A stretch of DNA of 64,000 nt from Paguma larvata (GCA_030068075.1 CM057839.1:21307167-21371166); one strand, 5' to 3'. Positions 1-11,640 are shown, counted from the first letter of the stretch. A program made the numbers and translations. The notes: generated by a model not told the origin, from the letters alone.

Positions 1-520
1 TCCCCTCAGCCCCACCATAAAACCTCAAGGCACATCTCCGTAAAGCTTCTCTCAGTATTAACAGACTGATGGGAAAAATTGTAAAGAGACTTGGGACCTT
101 CCCTGCAGATTAGCCTAGCCTAAAAGTTAGAAGCACTGCTTATAGATAAGGTACAAACTAAAATAGCTACACATATCTTCATTGATCAGCAGCAAATATT
201 AAGCACCTCCCTGAAGTTAACACTTCGCAAATCCTTTTGTAACTCTCCTCCCCACGCTCCCTTATACCATAAACCTATACATGACTACATAAGTCTTGTG
301 ACAACAATGTATGTTGTAAAGAATGCCTTGTCACTGATGTAATGTCACTCGCTACCTTTAAAAATAAAGACACTGAGACCAGCAAAGCAGAGATGCCAGA
401 ATTGCCAGGGCTGCCTGCTTGGTCATCAGATTCCATCTCACTCATGGCTCTCTCACTTCATTTCGCTTGACCGTCCATCCTTCGTGGACCCCTAGATTCG
501 CCGGAACAAGGACCCCGGCA
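1..520 (+). mobile_element. Endogenous retrovirus LTR, 5' part cut by window edge
   Basis: The sequence matches, in opposite orientation, the complete LTR at 54646-55464. Base 1 lines up with 55124, so about 340 bases of the 5' part (U3) lie outside the window. It ends in CCCCGGCA at 520, the expected CA end of an LTR, and has a polyadenylation signal AATAAA at 363-368. Over 319-520 the two copies differ by about 8 substitutions and one 4-base gap. This copy has about 43 extra bases near 139-184. No primer-binding site follows position 520, so it is either a solo LTR or the 3' LTR of a provirus lying to the left. Class II (betaretrovirus-like) is inferred from the 6-bp target duplication of the other copy. 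Confidence 0.93.
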
Positions 521-734
521 CTTGTTGCCCATATTTATGTCTTTTCTGGAGAAAAGACTTTAGTGATCAATGCATGACTGAACTATAAGTGGTTGGGAAT
601 GTTCTCTGTAGGAATATAGCAACAGCCAGTCCATTCTCTCATTGTTATCTGTTCCAGCAAGAGATACACACCTCTATTAAATCTCCAAGTGAAACATACA
701 CTTTCTGAAGATTGTATAGAAAAAGACATAACTT

Positions 735-1290
735 TCCCTGTACTCCTGCTAGTTCTATGTTGAAATCCCTGTAACAAAAGGCAGATTAAAAAAAGAAAAA
801 CAGGTTTATTAACGTGTATACTTTATGTAAATATCCCGAGGAAAATGAGTAATGCTCAGAAGTGGTGGGGAACTCCGGCTTAGATACCATCTTCCTAAAG
901 ACCAAAGAAAGAAAGGGGTGGCAGAGGCCAGTTGTGGTACAGTTCCCAGAAAAAGCATGGCCAAGAAGACTAAGTATTGCTATGAAGATTTAAATGAGTG
1001 CCTTCTTCTTTCATAAGGGTCTGAAGTCTCCTAGGATTGACATTTGTTCTTTTTGGCAGAGTTGGGAGGAGGGACACCCTTATAAATTTTTGTGCCACTT
1101 TTAGACGAATTGGGGAAGGCAGAGAGCTTTTCCTGTATCAGCTTTCTTCTCAACTACCTTCAGCTCGAAATCGTTCTTATGCCAACGTGGCATATTTTGG
1201 GGTGGCATATCCTGCTGCCCCTCAATTGAAATCATTAGCTTTTTTGCTCAAAGCATCTACCGCAAATCACTCATTGCAATAGGTACTTAA
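735..1290 (-). mobile_element. Probable ancient ERV LTR, antisense
   Basis: Read on the minus strand, the block ends with a polyadenylation signal (TTTATT at 804-809 on the plus strand) followed by a T-rich stretch and a GTTACAGGG-type motif. This resembles the 3' part of old mammalian ERVL-like LTRs. The repeated phrase GTGGCATAT...GGGTGGCATATCC near 1187-1212 also recalls such an LTR. I cannot name the family. The 81-residue open frame at 1037-1282 inside it has no recognisable protein features and is treated as chance. Confidence 0.5.
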
Positions 1291-2052
1291 TAACTGCTTG
1301 TAGATTAAATTTCTTCAGTATCATTTTTGATGTGATTTAGCAATAGCAAATAGTGATGCTGTTTGGACAGGTTTGCATTACTGCATGCACATCTGCATGG
1401 GCCAAGACCAAACAAAACCAATTAGAACATGGTTTTGACTTTGTGGCATCCAAATGTAAAGGCAACAGAATTTTAAAATTCAGATGAAGAAATAGGATAT
1501 GTGATTAGTCAAAATACAGCTGGAACTTGGAGAAGGCTAGGCAATGTATGAAGAAAATTAAGAAAAGTCACCAATGGCAGGCCTGGATATTTTTCATGCT
1601 TTCATGAAATGGCTAATCCTTTAAATGTCCATCTAGGATCCAAATCCACCTTTCCATTAAAGGGCAAGAGTTGAGATTTTAATCGTTGGTCTTTTGAGAA
1701 AGATTATACAATGATACCACTATGTCTTTCTTGAATCACAAATGGAGGCAGTGGAAATGTGGGGAAATGAGTTTCAGAAACCCTATAGAAACCAATTTAA
1801 ACCTTAGTCAAGTGTCTGAAATTCTATGAATCCTAAACCTTATCCATAAAATGGAAATTATATTCTGAACCATGATTCTTGTAAGGATTATGCCAAATTT
1901 GTGAAAAATTTTCATATGCTATAAAAATTTATAGTCTTGTACATTGTAAAGTATACAATAAATACTTGCAAGACTCAATGATGATGACGATGACAGAGGT
2001 AAGACTAAATAAGACATTTATATGGCTACATATGTCATACATTAGTGCTCAA
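1291..2052. other. Unassigned AT-rich sequence
   Basis: No gene, RNA or repeat family could be recognised here. It contains only short open frames and no low-complexity tract of note. Confidence 0.6.
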
Positions 2053-2068
2053 AAATTATATCTGAAAT

Positions 2069-2280
2069 GGGACGCTTGGGTGCCTCAGTCAGTTAAGCAT
2101 CTGACTCTGGCTCAGATCATGACTTTGTGGTTTGTGGGTTGGAGCTCCATGTTGGGCTCTGTGCTGACAGTTCAGAGCCTGGAAGCCTGCTTTGGATTGT
2201 GTATCTCCCTCTTTCTCTCTGTCTCTTCCCAACTCATGCTCTATCTCTCTAAAAATAACATAAATATTTAAAAAATTTTT
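2069..2280 (+). mobile_element. can-SINE (SINEC type)
   Basis: A tRNA-Lys-derived head starts at 2069 and is followed by the CT-rich region and an A-rich tail. The flanks at 2053-2068 and 2281-2296 are a decayed 16-bp target-site duplication (AAATTATA shared, about 12 of 16 matching), which fixes both ends. The 101-residue open frame across it comes from the SINE. Confidence 0.95.
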
Positions 2281-2296
2281 AAATTATACCAGAAGA

Positions 2297-3050
2297 GACT
2301 TAGCTTGGATACGGGTTAATTTTGCCTTCTTTTCATCAATCTTGCATTGCTAGAAGAGTGAATTTAGTTCATTTTATGGTGCACTTAGAATCAAAAGGGT
2401 TTAATTCACTGGCTTATTCCCAAAAGTACTATCCATTCTGCACAGATTTAACTCTTTAGGTTTACCTTCTCTAAGCATTTAGTTGCAAAAAGTATGCACT
2501 TTCTCTCTCCACACAGATTTCATATGGTCGATTAAGTTTCTACTTAAATTACTGCCCCATTCCAGTCTTGCATCCTGAGATGATTACAGGCCACTTTGAT
2601 GGGGGATTTAGGAATTCCAAAACTTTTCAGTAATACATTTAGAGACAGTTTGAGTTACTCCCAACAGATGGCTAATTACATCTATTGTGTGGTGCTGTAG
2701 CTCTCAGAGGCAATCTTATTACCCGGTTCTTGTGTGGAGAGAGGACAGCTCACTGTTTCCATGATGGTACACTAAATTTGGAAGGAGCATTGAGATAATC
2801 TCCAACTCCCTCATTATGAAGTTGAAAGAACTTACTTTGATAAAGTAAGTGGGTAAATCACTTATGAAAAGAATTTAACAAAGTCTAATTGTGGGACTAA
2901 ATATGCAAAACAGCATGCGTATGTTTGCAGTGAGTGGGAGGGGGCACATTTAAGTAGCTTAGAATGAGGTTAAAGAAAGAATGTAGCTGATAACTCTATT
3001 TGTCAAGGTAAAAGGGATGTGTATACATACTGTTCTAGACAAATTAAAAA
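2297..3050. other. Unassigned sequence
   Basis: No coding frame, RNA gene or repeat family was recognised. Composition is ordinary for the window. Confidence 0.55.
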
Positions 3051-3053
3051 GAC

Positions 3054-3425
3054 CACTGAAATTTATGGGAATTTACTCCCACAGTGAGGAAATTGAGGGC
3101 TGTTTGGCAAAGGAAGTAACATTTGATCTGGATCTTGAAGAGCAAGTAAGATTTTGACAATCAAAGATTAGGAAGATGCGGTGATATTTTAGGGAGCAAT
3201 CATGTTAGCCAAGGCATACGGGGCTTTTGAAATGGAAGCAAAAATCATGTAGAGTTAAGTATAATGAAAGAAATGGCACTAAAAGCCAGTTGAGCTGGAA
3301 GAAATCAAGCTCCACACTAAAGAATTTGGTTTTATTCTATAGGAACTTGGAAGTCATTGAAAATATTATCAAAGTAAAGAAGTAACTTGATCAGAGCTTT
3401 ACTTTAGAAAGATAACTCAGCTGCA
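3054..3425 (+). repeat. Ancient mammalian interspersed repeat, family not named
   Basis: Several phrases resemble a widespread decayed mammalian repeat. They are AAGGAAGTAACATTTGATCT near 3111, then TTTTATTCT...GGAAGTCATTGAAA near 3330-3362, then AGTAACTTGATCAGAGC near 3381. Order and spacing fit a single element, but I cannot assign a family and the boundaries are approximate. Confidence 0.4.
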
Positions 3426-3868
3426 AAAAACCAGTCATCACACACATACAAAAAACGATGCGGATCGTGCACGCCGAAGTCTGAAACTGTCTACTGCAAA
3501 TGAGATAGCTCTGAGAATTTGTTTTTGCCATAAAATGTCTCTTGATATTTTGCAATGTACATCAAATATACCCGTGATGTTTAATATTTAAGTGATTTTT
3601 CAAGTGTTTTACCTACCAAATTGCTTAAAATCACCTTCCTCTCATATCTCAAGTAGCGGTACACATTTGTCTTGTGATTTCATCTAATTCTTGGTTAAAA
3701 TCGTTCAGACTTTCTAGCTAAGTTTTAGAAGAAGAATCTAAAGCCATATTAAAAATCGAATAGTAATGGCATTAATAGATAACAGTGATAACAGTGATTA
3801 TCACGTAGTGTGTCTTTACATCGGCAGGGATGTTTCCTTCATGTGCAAGATCTAAATAATCCCAAACC

Positions 3869-3985
3869 AGTATGTGATGCAGGTGCTATTATTCTCCTTG
3901 TTTTACAGATGAGTATCCTAGGGCCTGGGGACTAGTGAAATGCCCCACGGTCACAGAGATAGTAAAAAATATATGTAGGGATTTA
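3869..3985 (-). repeat. MIR SINE
   Basis: The antisense MIR core is readable: GGTGCTATTATTCTCCTTG, then TTTTACAGATGAG, then a GGTCACAGAGATAGTAA segment. It is strongly diverged and has no visible target duplication. Confidence 0.8.
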
Positions 3986-3990
3986 ACACG

Positions 3991-4880
3991 ACTTATTTTT
4001 ATTCTGATTATAATGAAAACACTAATTTATGGGCTTTTTTAAAAATAAATCCTCTTTTTGAACTATCGTTTAAAAATAAACGATAATCAACTAAAATCCT
4101 CTAACCAAGCGATAATCATTTATATCATTGGGGCATAGTTTATTTATAGACACACTCACAAGCATGGTGAAATTCGAAATTGCATTTTATATACAAATAC
4201 ATCTTTTTTGTAATTTAAAATGTTTACCCTTTCTTTCCTCCAACAAAATTAACGTTTCTTTCGGGACAAAATATATGAAAATAATTTTATGAAAAAGATT
4301 ATTTTCCTTTCCCTAGACCCAGTGAGGCAGCAAAGAGCCTGGGGTCCTCACGAGCAAGTTTACTCTTACATTTAAGGCAGGAAGGGAAAGGCAGAGCCAC
4401 TTTTCGAAAGAGTGATCTCTGAGACAGCTTCCAAGGACACAGCAAGCCGTTTGGAAGGATACGCTGTGGAATCAGCCGGCTCCGCCCAGATTTTACGCCC
4501 ACGCTCTGTTTATTGCACAGGATGCTCCTGTGCAAAAGTAAAATCCCGGTGTCATTCACAAGATTTGCACCTGCCTCATCGTCAATATTTAATCAATCAC
4601 CAAATTAAGTCATTTTTATCCCCTAAATGTTTCTCAAATCATTTATTTCCTTCCATATGTAAACAACAGATTATCTCACAGCTGTGTAATAATGCGGTGG
4701 CTTCCTAAATAAAATATGCACTTGCGGTTTGCCCCTTCCCCCAGCCCATTCAGTATATCATAATCGAAGTGATTTTTTGTAATGTAAATATGATCATATA
4801 AATTATCTTATTAAAACTCTATCAGGGTGTTGTTTTTGCTTTAATGCATAGAAATTATTTATACCAACGCTAGAGTAACA
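3991..4880. other. Unique segment with two perfect hairpins
   Basis: The first part is AT-rich, with a 9-bp inverted repeat at 4064-4085. From about 4310 to 4560 the sequence is distinctly GC-richer, has several CpGs (for example around 4478-4502), and carries a perfect 10-bp-arm inverted repeat at 4513-4535. No repeat family fits. Open frames at 4299-4559 (minus) and 4412-4708 (plus) overlap on opposite strands and resemble no protein I know, so I do not call them genes. A conserved non-coding or regulatory element is possible but unproven. Confidence 0.5.
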
Positions 4881-4960
4881 ACAGAGAGAAAGGGAAAGAA
4901 GGGAAAAGAGGGGCGGGAGGCAGAGAGGAAGAAGGGAGAGAAAAAGAAGGCAAAGTACAG
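4881..4960. repeat. GA-rich low-complexity tract
   Basis: An imperfect purine run of GAGA, GGGAAAG and AGAAGG units lies directly before a can-SINE. Confidence 0.85.
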
Positions 4961-4963
4961 AAG

Positions 4964-5158
4964 AGTGTCTGGATGGCTCAGTTGGTTAAGCATCAGACAC
5001 TGATTTTGGCTCAGGACATGATCCCAGGTTGTGAGATCGAGCCCCACCTCCACTCCAAGTTGAGCATGGAGCCTTCTTAACATTTTTCTCTCTCCCTCTG
5101 TTCTCTCCCCTGCTCACTCTCTGTCTTTCTAAAATAAAAATAAAAGTAAAAATAAAAG
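4964..5158 (+). mobile_element. can-SINE, older subtype
   Basis: The head reads GTCTGGATGGCTCAGTTGG. The middle has GAGCATGGAGCCTTCTTAA and a CTCTCTCCCTCTG run, followed by an AAATAAAAATAAAAG tail. The GAGCATGGAGCC motif resembles the older carnivore SINEC forms more than SINEC_Fc. No clear target duplication was found. Confidence 0.93.
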
Positions 5159-5159
5159 G

Positions 5160-5709
5160 AAGGATGGGGTGAAAAGAGAAAGATCAGTTGCATCTATAAG
5201 ATTATCTTATTTTTAAAGAGATCTGAAGGAAATATAGATACAACATAAAAATATCTTTAAATCCACTGGTTTATAGGAAATATTATTTTCTATTTTTCCA
5301 TATATTTTACTTTTTTTTAATTAAGGAGTACTGATGCTTTTCTAATAAAATGAACAACTTGTAACACAGATCTGTAACACAGATTACCAGACCCTGAGTG
5401 ATCTTCTGTGTCTCTCCAGACTCAGGCTACAATGCTATCCACACCGGTAAAATTGTAGTCCCTCCCAATGTTGGGAGAAAGATCTGGAGATCAGTTCAGG
5501 ATAACTAAATCTGGGGTATCTATTTGGTATCCTAGTAACTGTACCAAAAAGACAGTTTAAATATATGAGTCAGAAGTTCAGGAGAAAAGTCAGAAGCTAG
5601 AGAGAGACTTTGGCAGTCATTGACATATGGATGAAATTTGAAGTCATGAAACCAGATGAGATCACCAGAGGAGAAAATGTAAACAAGAGAAGGGGACCAA
5701 CTATTAAAG
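5160..5709. other. Unassigned sequence
   Basis: Nothing was recognised apart from a short direct repeat, TCTGTAACACAGAT, around 5370-5384. Confidence 0.55.
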
Positions 5710-5720
5710 TGTGGTTTTCT

Positions 5721-5889
5721 TTATTTTTTATTTTTGTAATGTTTATTTATTTGTTAGAGAGAGCAGGAGAGGTACAAAGAAAGAGGAAGACAAAGAATAT
5801 AAAGCAGGCTCTGTGCTGACAGCAGAGAGCCCAATGTGGGTCTTGAACTCACGAACCATGAGACCATGACCTGAGTGGAAGTTGGAAAT
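5721..5889 (-). mobile_element. can-SINE, antisense, head truncated
   Basis: The antisense tail and GA-rich region lead into AAGCAGGCTCTGTGCTGACA, and the match stops within the head after GACCTGAGTGGAAGTTGG. A perfect 11-bp target duplication, TGTGGTTTTCT, flanks it at 5710-5720 and 5890-5900. The missing head was therefore lost at insertion. Confidence 0.96.
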
Positions 5890-6328
5890 TGTGGTTTTCT
5901 AATGTAGATTTGTTGCCCAGCAAAGGAGGAGCTAGCAGAGGAAACTGAACACAGGGGCTGGAGAGTCAGTAGTTAAACCAAGGGAGATGGTGGTTGGTTT
6001 GCTCTGGGAAGTAACTGCATCAAGGAGGAAGGAAAGGGCCATTGTGGCCCAACAGGAGGTGCTAAAGAGTCAAGATAAAATGAGGACTGGATTCTGTGTC
6101 AGGATTTAACCAAGGGGAAGAGGGATTCTTTGGTGATCTTGACCAGATGTAGAATTCTGGTGCAAAAACTTGACTTGAATGTTTTTTAAGAAATCATGTA
6201 TGTTAGACATAATGAGATAATGAGTAGAGATCATAATTTAAACATTACACTACTGTTGAGCATTTGGTTTCTATGAAATTCATTATTACTACAAATACTA
6301 GAAAATAACAGTGCAATAAACACTTTTT

Positions 6329-6541
6329 AAAAAGTTTTAATGTTCACTTAATTTTGAGAGACTGAGAGAGACAGAGCGTGAGCGAGAGAGGGGCAGAGAG
6401 AGAGGGAGACACAAATCTGAAGCAGGCTCCAGGCTCTGAGCTGTCAGCACAGAACCCAACCTGAGGCTCAAACCCATGACTGCAACACCATGACTTGAGT
6501 CAAAGTTGGACACCCAACCAACTGAACCACCCAAGCACCCC
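6329..6541 (-). mobile_element. can-SINE (SINEC type), antisense, full length
   Basis: It reads antisense from the tail to CCACCCAAGCACCCC. An 11-bp target duplication, AAACACTTTTT, lies at 6318-6328 and 6542-6552. The short frames over it are products of the GA-rich region. Confidence 0.96.
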
Positions 6542-6554
6542 AAACACTTTTTTT

Positions 6555-6660
6555 TTGAAGAAAAAAATGCTTGAATATTTCCTAGAAGTACAATTTCTGG
6601 GTAAAAGATTTAAAATATTTTTAAAAATTATTCCTGTTACACATTACTATGCTGCTAAAA
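6555..6660 (-). repeat. Possible ancient L1 3' remnant
   Basis: The phrase ATTTCCTAGAAGTACAATTT followed by CTGGGTAAAAGA resembles the antisense 3' region of old mammalian L1 elements. The match is short and fades into AT-rich sequence; the end is approximate. The 153-residue open frame at 6495-6956 runs from the SINE through this AT-rich stretch and looks non-coding. Confidence 0.45.
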
Positions 6661-7371
6661 ATATTAATTGCTACCTTTCCCTTTTTTATTTGTTAGACTT
6701 AATATTACTAATTTCTATATTATATGGGCAGAATTTACGAAAATATTTTGTTAATAGTGGTGAAAGAAATCATCCTTTTATTTATAAAATAAATGTGTTC
6801 CCTGCTTTACTCTTAAATGTGATACTGGCTTTTAGATTGCCCATGTTTTTTATTATTAAATCAATAACATATGTTCATTATACAAAATATGGCAATTCTA
6901 AAAAGTACAGCAAAAGTAGGAGTCTCCGTTTACTGATATATTTTTATATTTTTTGATAAACTTTTGCAATTTTCATCGTAAGGATTTATAAAGTTCTTTT
7001 GAGGAAAATTCTTTTTTAATTTGTGTTATTTTGTTGCTGCTTTGTTCCATGGCCCAGCAAAAGGTGGAGCAATTACTTGATTGATATTTTATAATGGATA
7101 CTTCCATATGCACTATATGCACTGCCTCCAGGAAAAGGGAGGGTCTACTGCAGTACTGGACTGAGGAATTCAGGAAATTCTTCATAAATAGCTATGATAA
7201 CTGACTATAAAATAAGCATTAAGTAACTCTGTCTTCTATCATTTGTCAAAGATTTCTTCCACCCAGTTTCATCAGTATATCTCTCTTATTATTCTGTGGA
7301 GCAAAAGAAGTTTGTATTTTTTCAGAACATCTTTATTTACCCCTACAACTTCTCTGAAGCCTATTCATCTA
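6661..7371. other. AT-rich unassigned sequence
   Basis: No gene or repeat recognised. Confidence 0.5.
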
Positions 7372-7593
7372 CAAGGATTGGCTGACTACAGTTGGGTCAA
7401 TTCTGACCTGTCAACTGTTTTTGTAAAGGTTTTATTGGAACTCAGCCATATTCATCCAATTATGTATTATCTATGGCTGTTTTTACACAACTATGGAGCT
7501 GAGTAATTGCAACAGAGATTTTATGGTCTGAAAGCCTACAATAAACACTATCTGCTCCTTTACAGAAAAAAAAAAAAATGTTTGCCAGCCCTG
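7372..7593 (-). mobile_element. Non-autonomous hAT-type DNA transposon
   Basis: The terminal inverted repeats are decayed but visible: CAAGGATTGGCTGACTACAG at the left and GTTTGCCAGCCCTG at the right. Between them is the characteristic TTTATTGGAACTCAGCCAT ... TATCTATGGCTG ... GCCTACAATAAACACTATCTG series. This matches a common mammalian hAT-Charlie-like element (orientation chosen with the GTTTGCC end as the start). An 8-bp target duplication is no longer recognisable. Confidence 0.85.
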
Positions 7594-7599
7594 AACTAG

Positions 7600-9080
7600 A
7601 ACAGTATTCTCAAACTTTCCTCTCTTCTCACGGTTAAAAATAATTGAGGATCCCTCAATTATGTTATGGCTACTTCTATTCACATATTAGAAATCAAATA
7701 TGAAAAAAATCATTTAAAATAACAAAAATAAGCAAATGTTAAGATAAATTACATTTTCTGTGAAGAATATATATTTTCCAAGACAAAGAAATAAGTGGAA
7801 TGAATGTGTTTTACATTTTGGAGATCTTCTTAATCCCTGGCAAAATAGAGGACAATATTTTCCTATCTACTTATGCATTTGATTTGTTGTGATTTGAAGT
7901 TGTTTGTGAAGGAATTGAAGAGTGCATTCTCACACAGATGTGTATTTGGAAAAGGAAGAATGTTTACAATAGGCTTTCAGCTAACTGAAGGTACTCACCA
8001 TTTGTAGCTTCCTTAAGGCTAGTTGTGTTGAAAAATCTGAAACCATGTCGATCAACTTTTCTTGTATGCTGTTACCTTCGAATCCATTGTTCTTTCTTGC
8101 ACGTTGAAAGGATTATTTACTCCTGTATAATTTTGTAACATCTCTTCAGTATACAGAGTCAAAAATCCATAGTCGTTGAGATTGCCAACCTCTCAGAAAG
8201 CCTATAAGGATTGGAAAGTTGGTTAACTCACATTAGAGGATATGATTTCCAGTATTCGGCTTTTGCTTGAAAATTCAAAATTTATTAGTGCCCCCAAATA
8301 CTATCAGAAGTTTTTGTTTGTTTGTTTTTATTTTGTTTGTTGTTGTTCCTTTGTTTTTGTGAGAGACTGATATTATTCATTTTGGAGAAAGTATCTGCCA
8401 GTTAGTCAATTCACAATAATCATAATTTATCTTTAGTTATTCTTTCAAGTAAAAGTGTTGCTCCATTTAAAGAGCAGCTAGTTTAGGTGACAACAAAAAC
8501 TTTTGTGCAAGTGTTTTCCTTTGACTCAACCACTATATTTTGTATGCTGCACAAGTTCTTTATGCATGTACTTGGCATTTGTCACACAGAATATTAAAAA
8601 GACACCCAGTGAACAATACTCTGACAAGTGGTGATCTAGAGTTTCTTACTGTTTTTGTTCTGTATCATTTTTATCACTGGCCAATCCTAATGACGGATGA
8701 CTTTGGTTCCTTACTAAATTCACGTAGATAATAGAGTCATCACGCACGCTAGATTTCACTAGAGTATTTCTCTCAATCTTAGTGTGCCAGACCCTCTACC
8801 CTCCGTCCTCAACCCAGAAATTCCACCTTAAGCTCTCTATGCCTCATAGGCCAGGCCGTTTGGAGGAGCTCTGTGGTCAATAGTTTAGAAGTCAGAAGAG
8901 AGAGAAACCAGTAGATAACTTTGGAGCTGACAAACTGCCTAAAGCTTTGTTGTCTCCTCAGTAAACTAGAGATGTGTTTTGCTGTGCTTTTAGAGAATAC
9001 TAAAAACAACAACATAGATCACGTTGCCTATCAAGTCTGTACCAGTGCATTATTATACAGCTAGCAGCCATAATGACACC
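7600..9080. other. Unassigned sequence, possibly old repeat debris
   Basis: No open frame of interest. A T-rich run of GTTTGTTTG and TTGTTGTTG units lies around 8312-8348. The stretch 8450-8760 reads like decayed repeat sequence, but I could not place it. Confidence 0.45.
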
Positions 9081-9084
9081 CTAA

Positions 9085-9205
9085 ATGATGTATTGTTTCC
9101 AGATGAGAAAACTGAGATGCAGAGAAGCTCAGTGATTTCCTAAGGTCATATAATTTATAAGTTCAAAAATCAAGGTTTAAATCCAGACCTATTTCCACAA
9201 CTTGT
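9085..9205 (-). repeat. MIR SINE
   Basis: The antisense MIR core is clear: CAGATGAGAAAACTGAGATG, then AGAGAAGCTCAGTGATTT, then CCTAAGGTCATATAA. Confidence 0.85.
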
Positions 9206-9263
9206 AGTCTTTCAATTTTTTGGCTACTACTTCACAAGTGAAAACTTTCTAAAAAGTGTTTCT

Positions 9264-9473
9264 GGGGGCATTTGGGGGGCTCACTCAGTTGAGCGTTCAA
9301 TCTTGATCTGAGCTCAGGTCATGATCTCACTGTTTGTGGGATGGAGCCCAGCATCAGGCTCTGTGCTGACAGCACAAGACCTGCTTAGGATTCTCTCTCT
9401 CCCTCCCTCCTTCTCTGCCCCTCCACCTGCCCTCTCTCCCTCTCAAAATAAATAAATAAACTTAAAAAAAAAG
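9264..9473 (+). mobile_element. can-SINE (SINEC type)
   Basis: A diverged head, GGGGGCATTTGGGGGGCTCA, is followed by GGTCATGATCTCACTGTTTG and GGCTCTGTGCTGACAGCAC, then a CT-rich region and an AAATAAATAAA tail. Imperfect flanks (AAAAAGTGTTTCT and AAAAATATGTCTG) are a likely target duplication. Confidence 0.95.
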
Positions 9474-9479
9474 AAAAAT

Positions 9480-11415
9480 ATGTCTGCAAAATATAATGTG
9501 TAAATGAACGTAGGCTATTACATTGTTAAAGTTAAGAGCATGTACCTTGCAGTATTATTAATTCATTTGTCTTTTATCATATCAGCAATTTTGAGTATTT
9601 TCTCATCTTTGCTCTTATATTAATTTATATATCTCAAAATACACTTCTCTTATTCTATTCCTCCCAATCACAATACACAGTACCCTAATTCAGTAGAGAC
9701 AAATGGTTTTTACCATATTCTTCTAACATTTTAGGACAACCATCCAAAATATATCATCAGTTGATTTTTTTTTTAGAGTTATTTTGGATTTACTCCCACA
9801 ACCCAAAGTTGTAAAGATTGACTTTAGATATATATAAGTTGAAAGATTATTTTTCAATATAACCAGTTTTATTCCAGAGCAATATTATTGCTTAAAAATT
9901 ATAAATTAAACCTAACCTATTTGAGACCTTTTATAATAGGTAAATATTTCTTTTTCCAAAGAAAAATGTCACTTTTCTCTCCATAAGAAATCTGTACATT
10001 TCCATGTGTTATACTACCACACTGATAATAAGAAACAGAGAAAAATACTGAATAGCTTTCTCTAGTGCATCTTGTGGAAAACTCATGGGAAACAATACCT
10101 CAATAATCACAGTCCATTTCCTTTTGCTAAAAAAATTCAAGATGTTACTGTGTAAAGTGCTCCGGTTTTAGTTATTCCTTGGGAGAAAGTTAGACATTGT
10201 AGAAACTGCGTTAAGTATCTGGGATCAATAAGGAATAATTCGAAGCAACTTTTCCCCCCACAAATAACCTACTTTTATTTCCCATTAGAAGTTTAGGTTT
10301 GGCAAAGGTAATGGCAGAGAGGAAAGTAACCTAGGAGACTTTCAGAAATGTAACTAAATCTTTGAGCTCAGGAACATCCCATAATCTTTAATTGCTATTT
10401 TATGCCACAAATAATGAGATCTAACTTTTTCCAGAAAATATGTCACAATAAGTTTTAAAATGAATGATCTAAATTATCATTCCATCAATTTTAAAGCATT
10501 TCATAACTTTTTATATCATATATAAAGACTGTAAAAATATATTTAGTATATATTTAAAATATAAAAGTAAGTAAAATATTTAATGTATATTAAATATATT
10601 TAAATTATAATATAAGTTTAGCTTTATTATAACTATTCTTTATTATAACTATTCTAGATGAGGGAAGAGAAACTCTGAAAGTTTAAATAACTTGCTTTCT
10701 TAACCAATGTTTTTTTGTTCATAACAAAATACATCATAACATTATCAATTATGACTTTAAGAAGTTATGTCTAAGAAACTCAGTACGAAATTATTTTCAT
10801 ATATCAATTGGTTTGTCATTACATAAGAATGTACATACATCTTGATAAGTAATTTTTAGAAAAAAGAAAAACAAGGAGTTACAGCTCCTGACCTAGACAT
10901 AATTTATGTATATCACCACATTTTTTTTTTTAATCCTGACACTCAGTGAAATCTGTGAACTAGAGATCCATTATCCATCAGGAGAAATGACATCCATGTC
11001 TCTTAAGTAATCTATTTTAACTGAACATCTTCTATTAAATTAGATATAACCAATAGAATTTCTTAATTTTTACTTCTTGATTTTCCATTTAGAGAACAGC
11101 AAAGAAAATAATGCAAGCAATGCTTACAAATTTATGCCAAATATATTCAAAATGTCACATCAGAAGTGTAAAAGCTAAATATCAGTAATAACATTTGGAA
11201 GTGTCAATGTCTAAGAAACCTCTGAACTCTCATATTTAAAAAGAAAAAAAGTGTCAGGCAAACATCTTTAGTAAACTTGGTAAAAAACCTCACTGAGAGT
11301 TCAAGTAGCCATACCTAAGTGGGAGTCTTAGGATGGGAGGAGAGGCAGGTGGGAGAAAAGATGGCAGACACTCACCACAAGCTCTTGCCCATCATCGCAC
11401 CAGGTTCAACTCTAC
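9480..11415. other. AT-rich unassigned sequence
   Basis: About 1.9 kb without a recognisable gene or repeat family. It includes an AT-only-like stretch around 10510-10640 made of TATATTTAAAATATA-type words. A polypyrimidine run of 12 T lies at about 10920-10932. Confidence 0.55.
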
Positions 11416-11435
11416 TTTGCTCTGTACCTATTTAA

Positions 11436-11640
11436 AATTTTTTTAAACTTATATTTATTTTTGAGAGACATAGAATGAGCAGGGGAAGGGCAAAGAGAGA
11501 GGGAGACACAGAATCCGAAGGAGGATCCAGGCTCTGAGCCATCAGCACAGAACCCGACACGGGGCTCGAACTCACAGACCTTGAGATCATGACCTGAGCC
11601 AAAGTTGGCCGCTTAACCAACTGAGCCACCCAGGCACCCC
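11436..11640 (-). mobile_element. can-SINE (SINEC_Fc type), antisense
   Basis: It is complete from the antisense tail to GAGCCACCCAGGCACCCC. The target duplication TGCTCTGTACCTATTTAA at 11418-11435 matches TGCTCTGTATTTATTTAA at 11641-11658 in 16 of 18 positions. Confidence 0.97.

Noticed and set aside
6495..6956. 153-residue plus-strand frame
   Set aside because: It begins inside an antisense SINE and continues through AT-rich sequence; composition is dominated by F, I, L, Y and K as expected of AT-rich chance frames.
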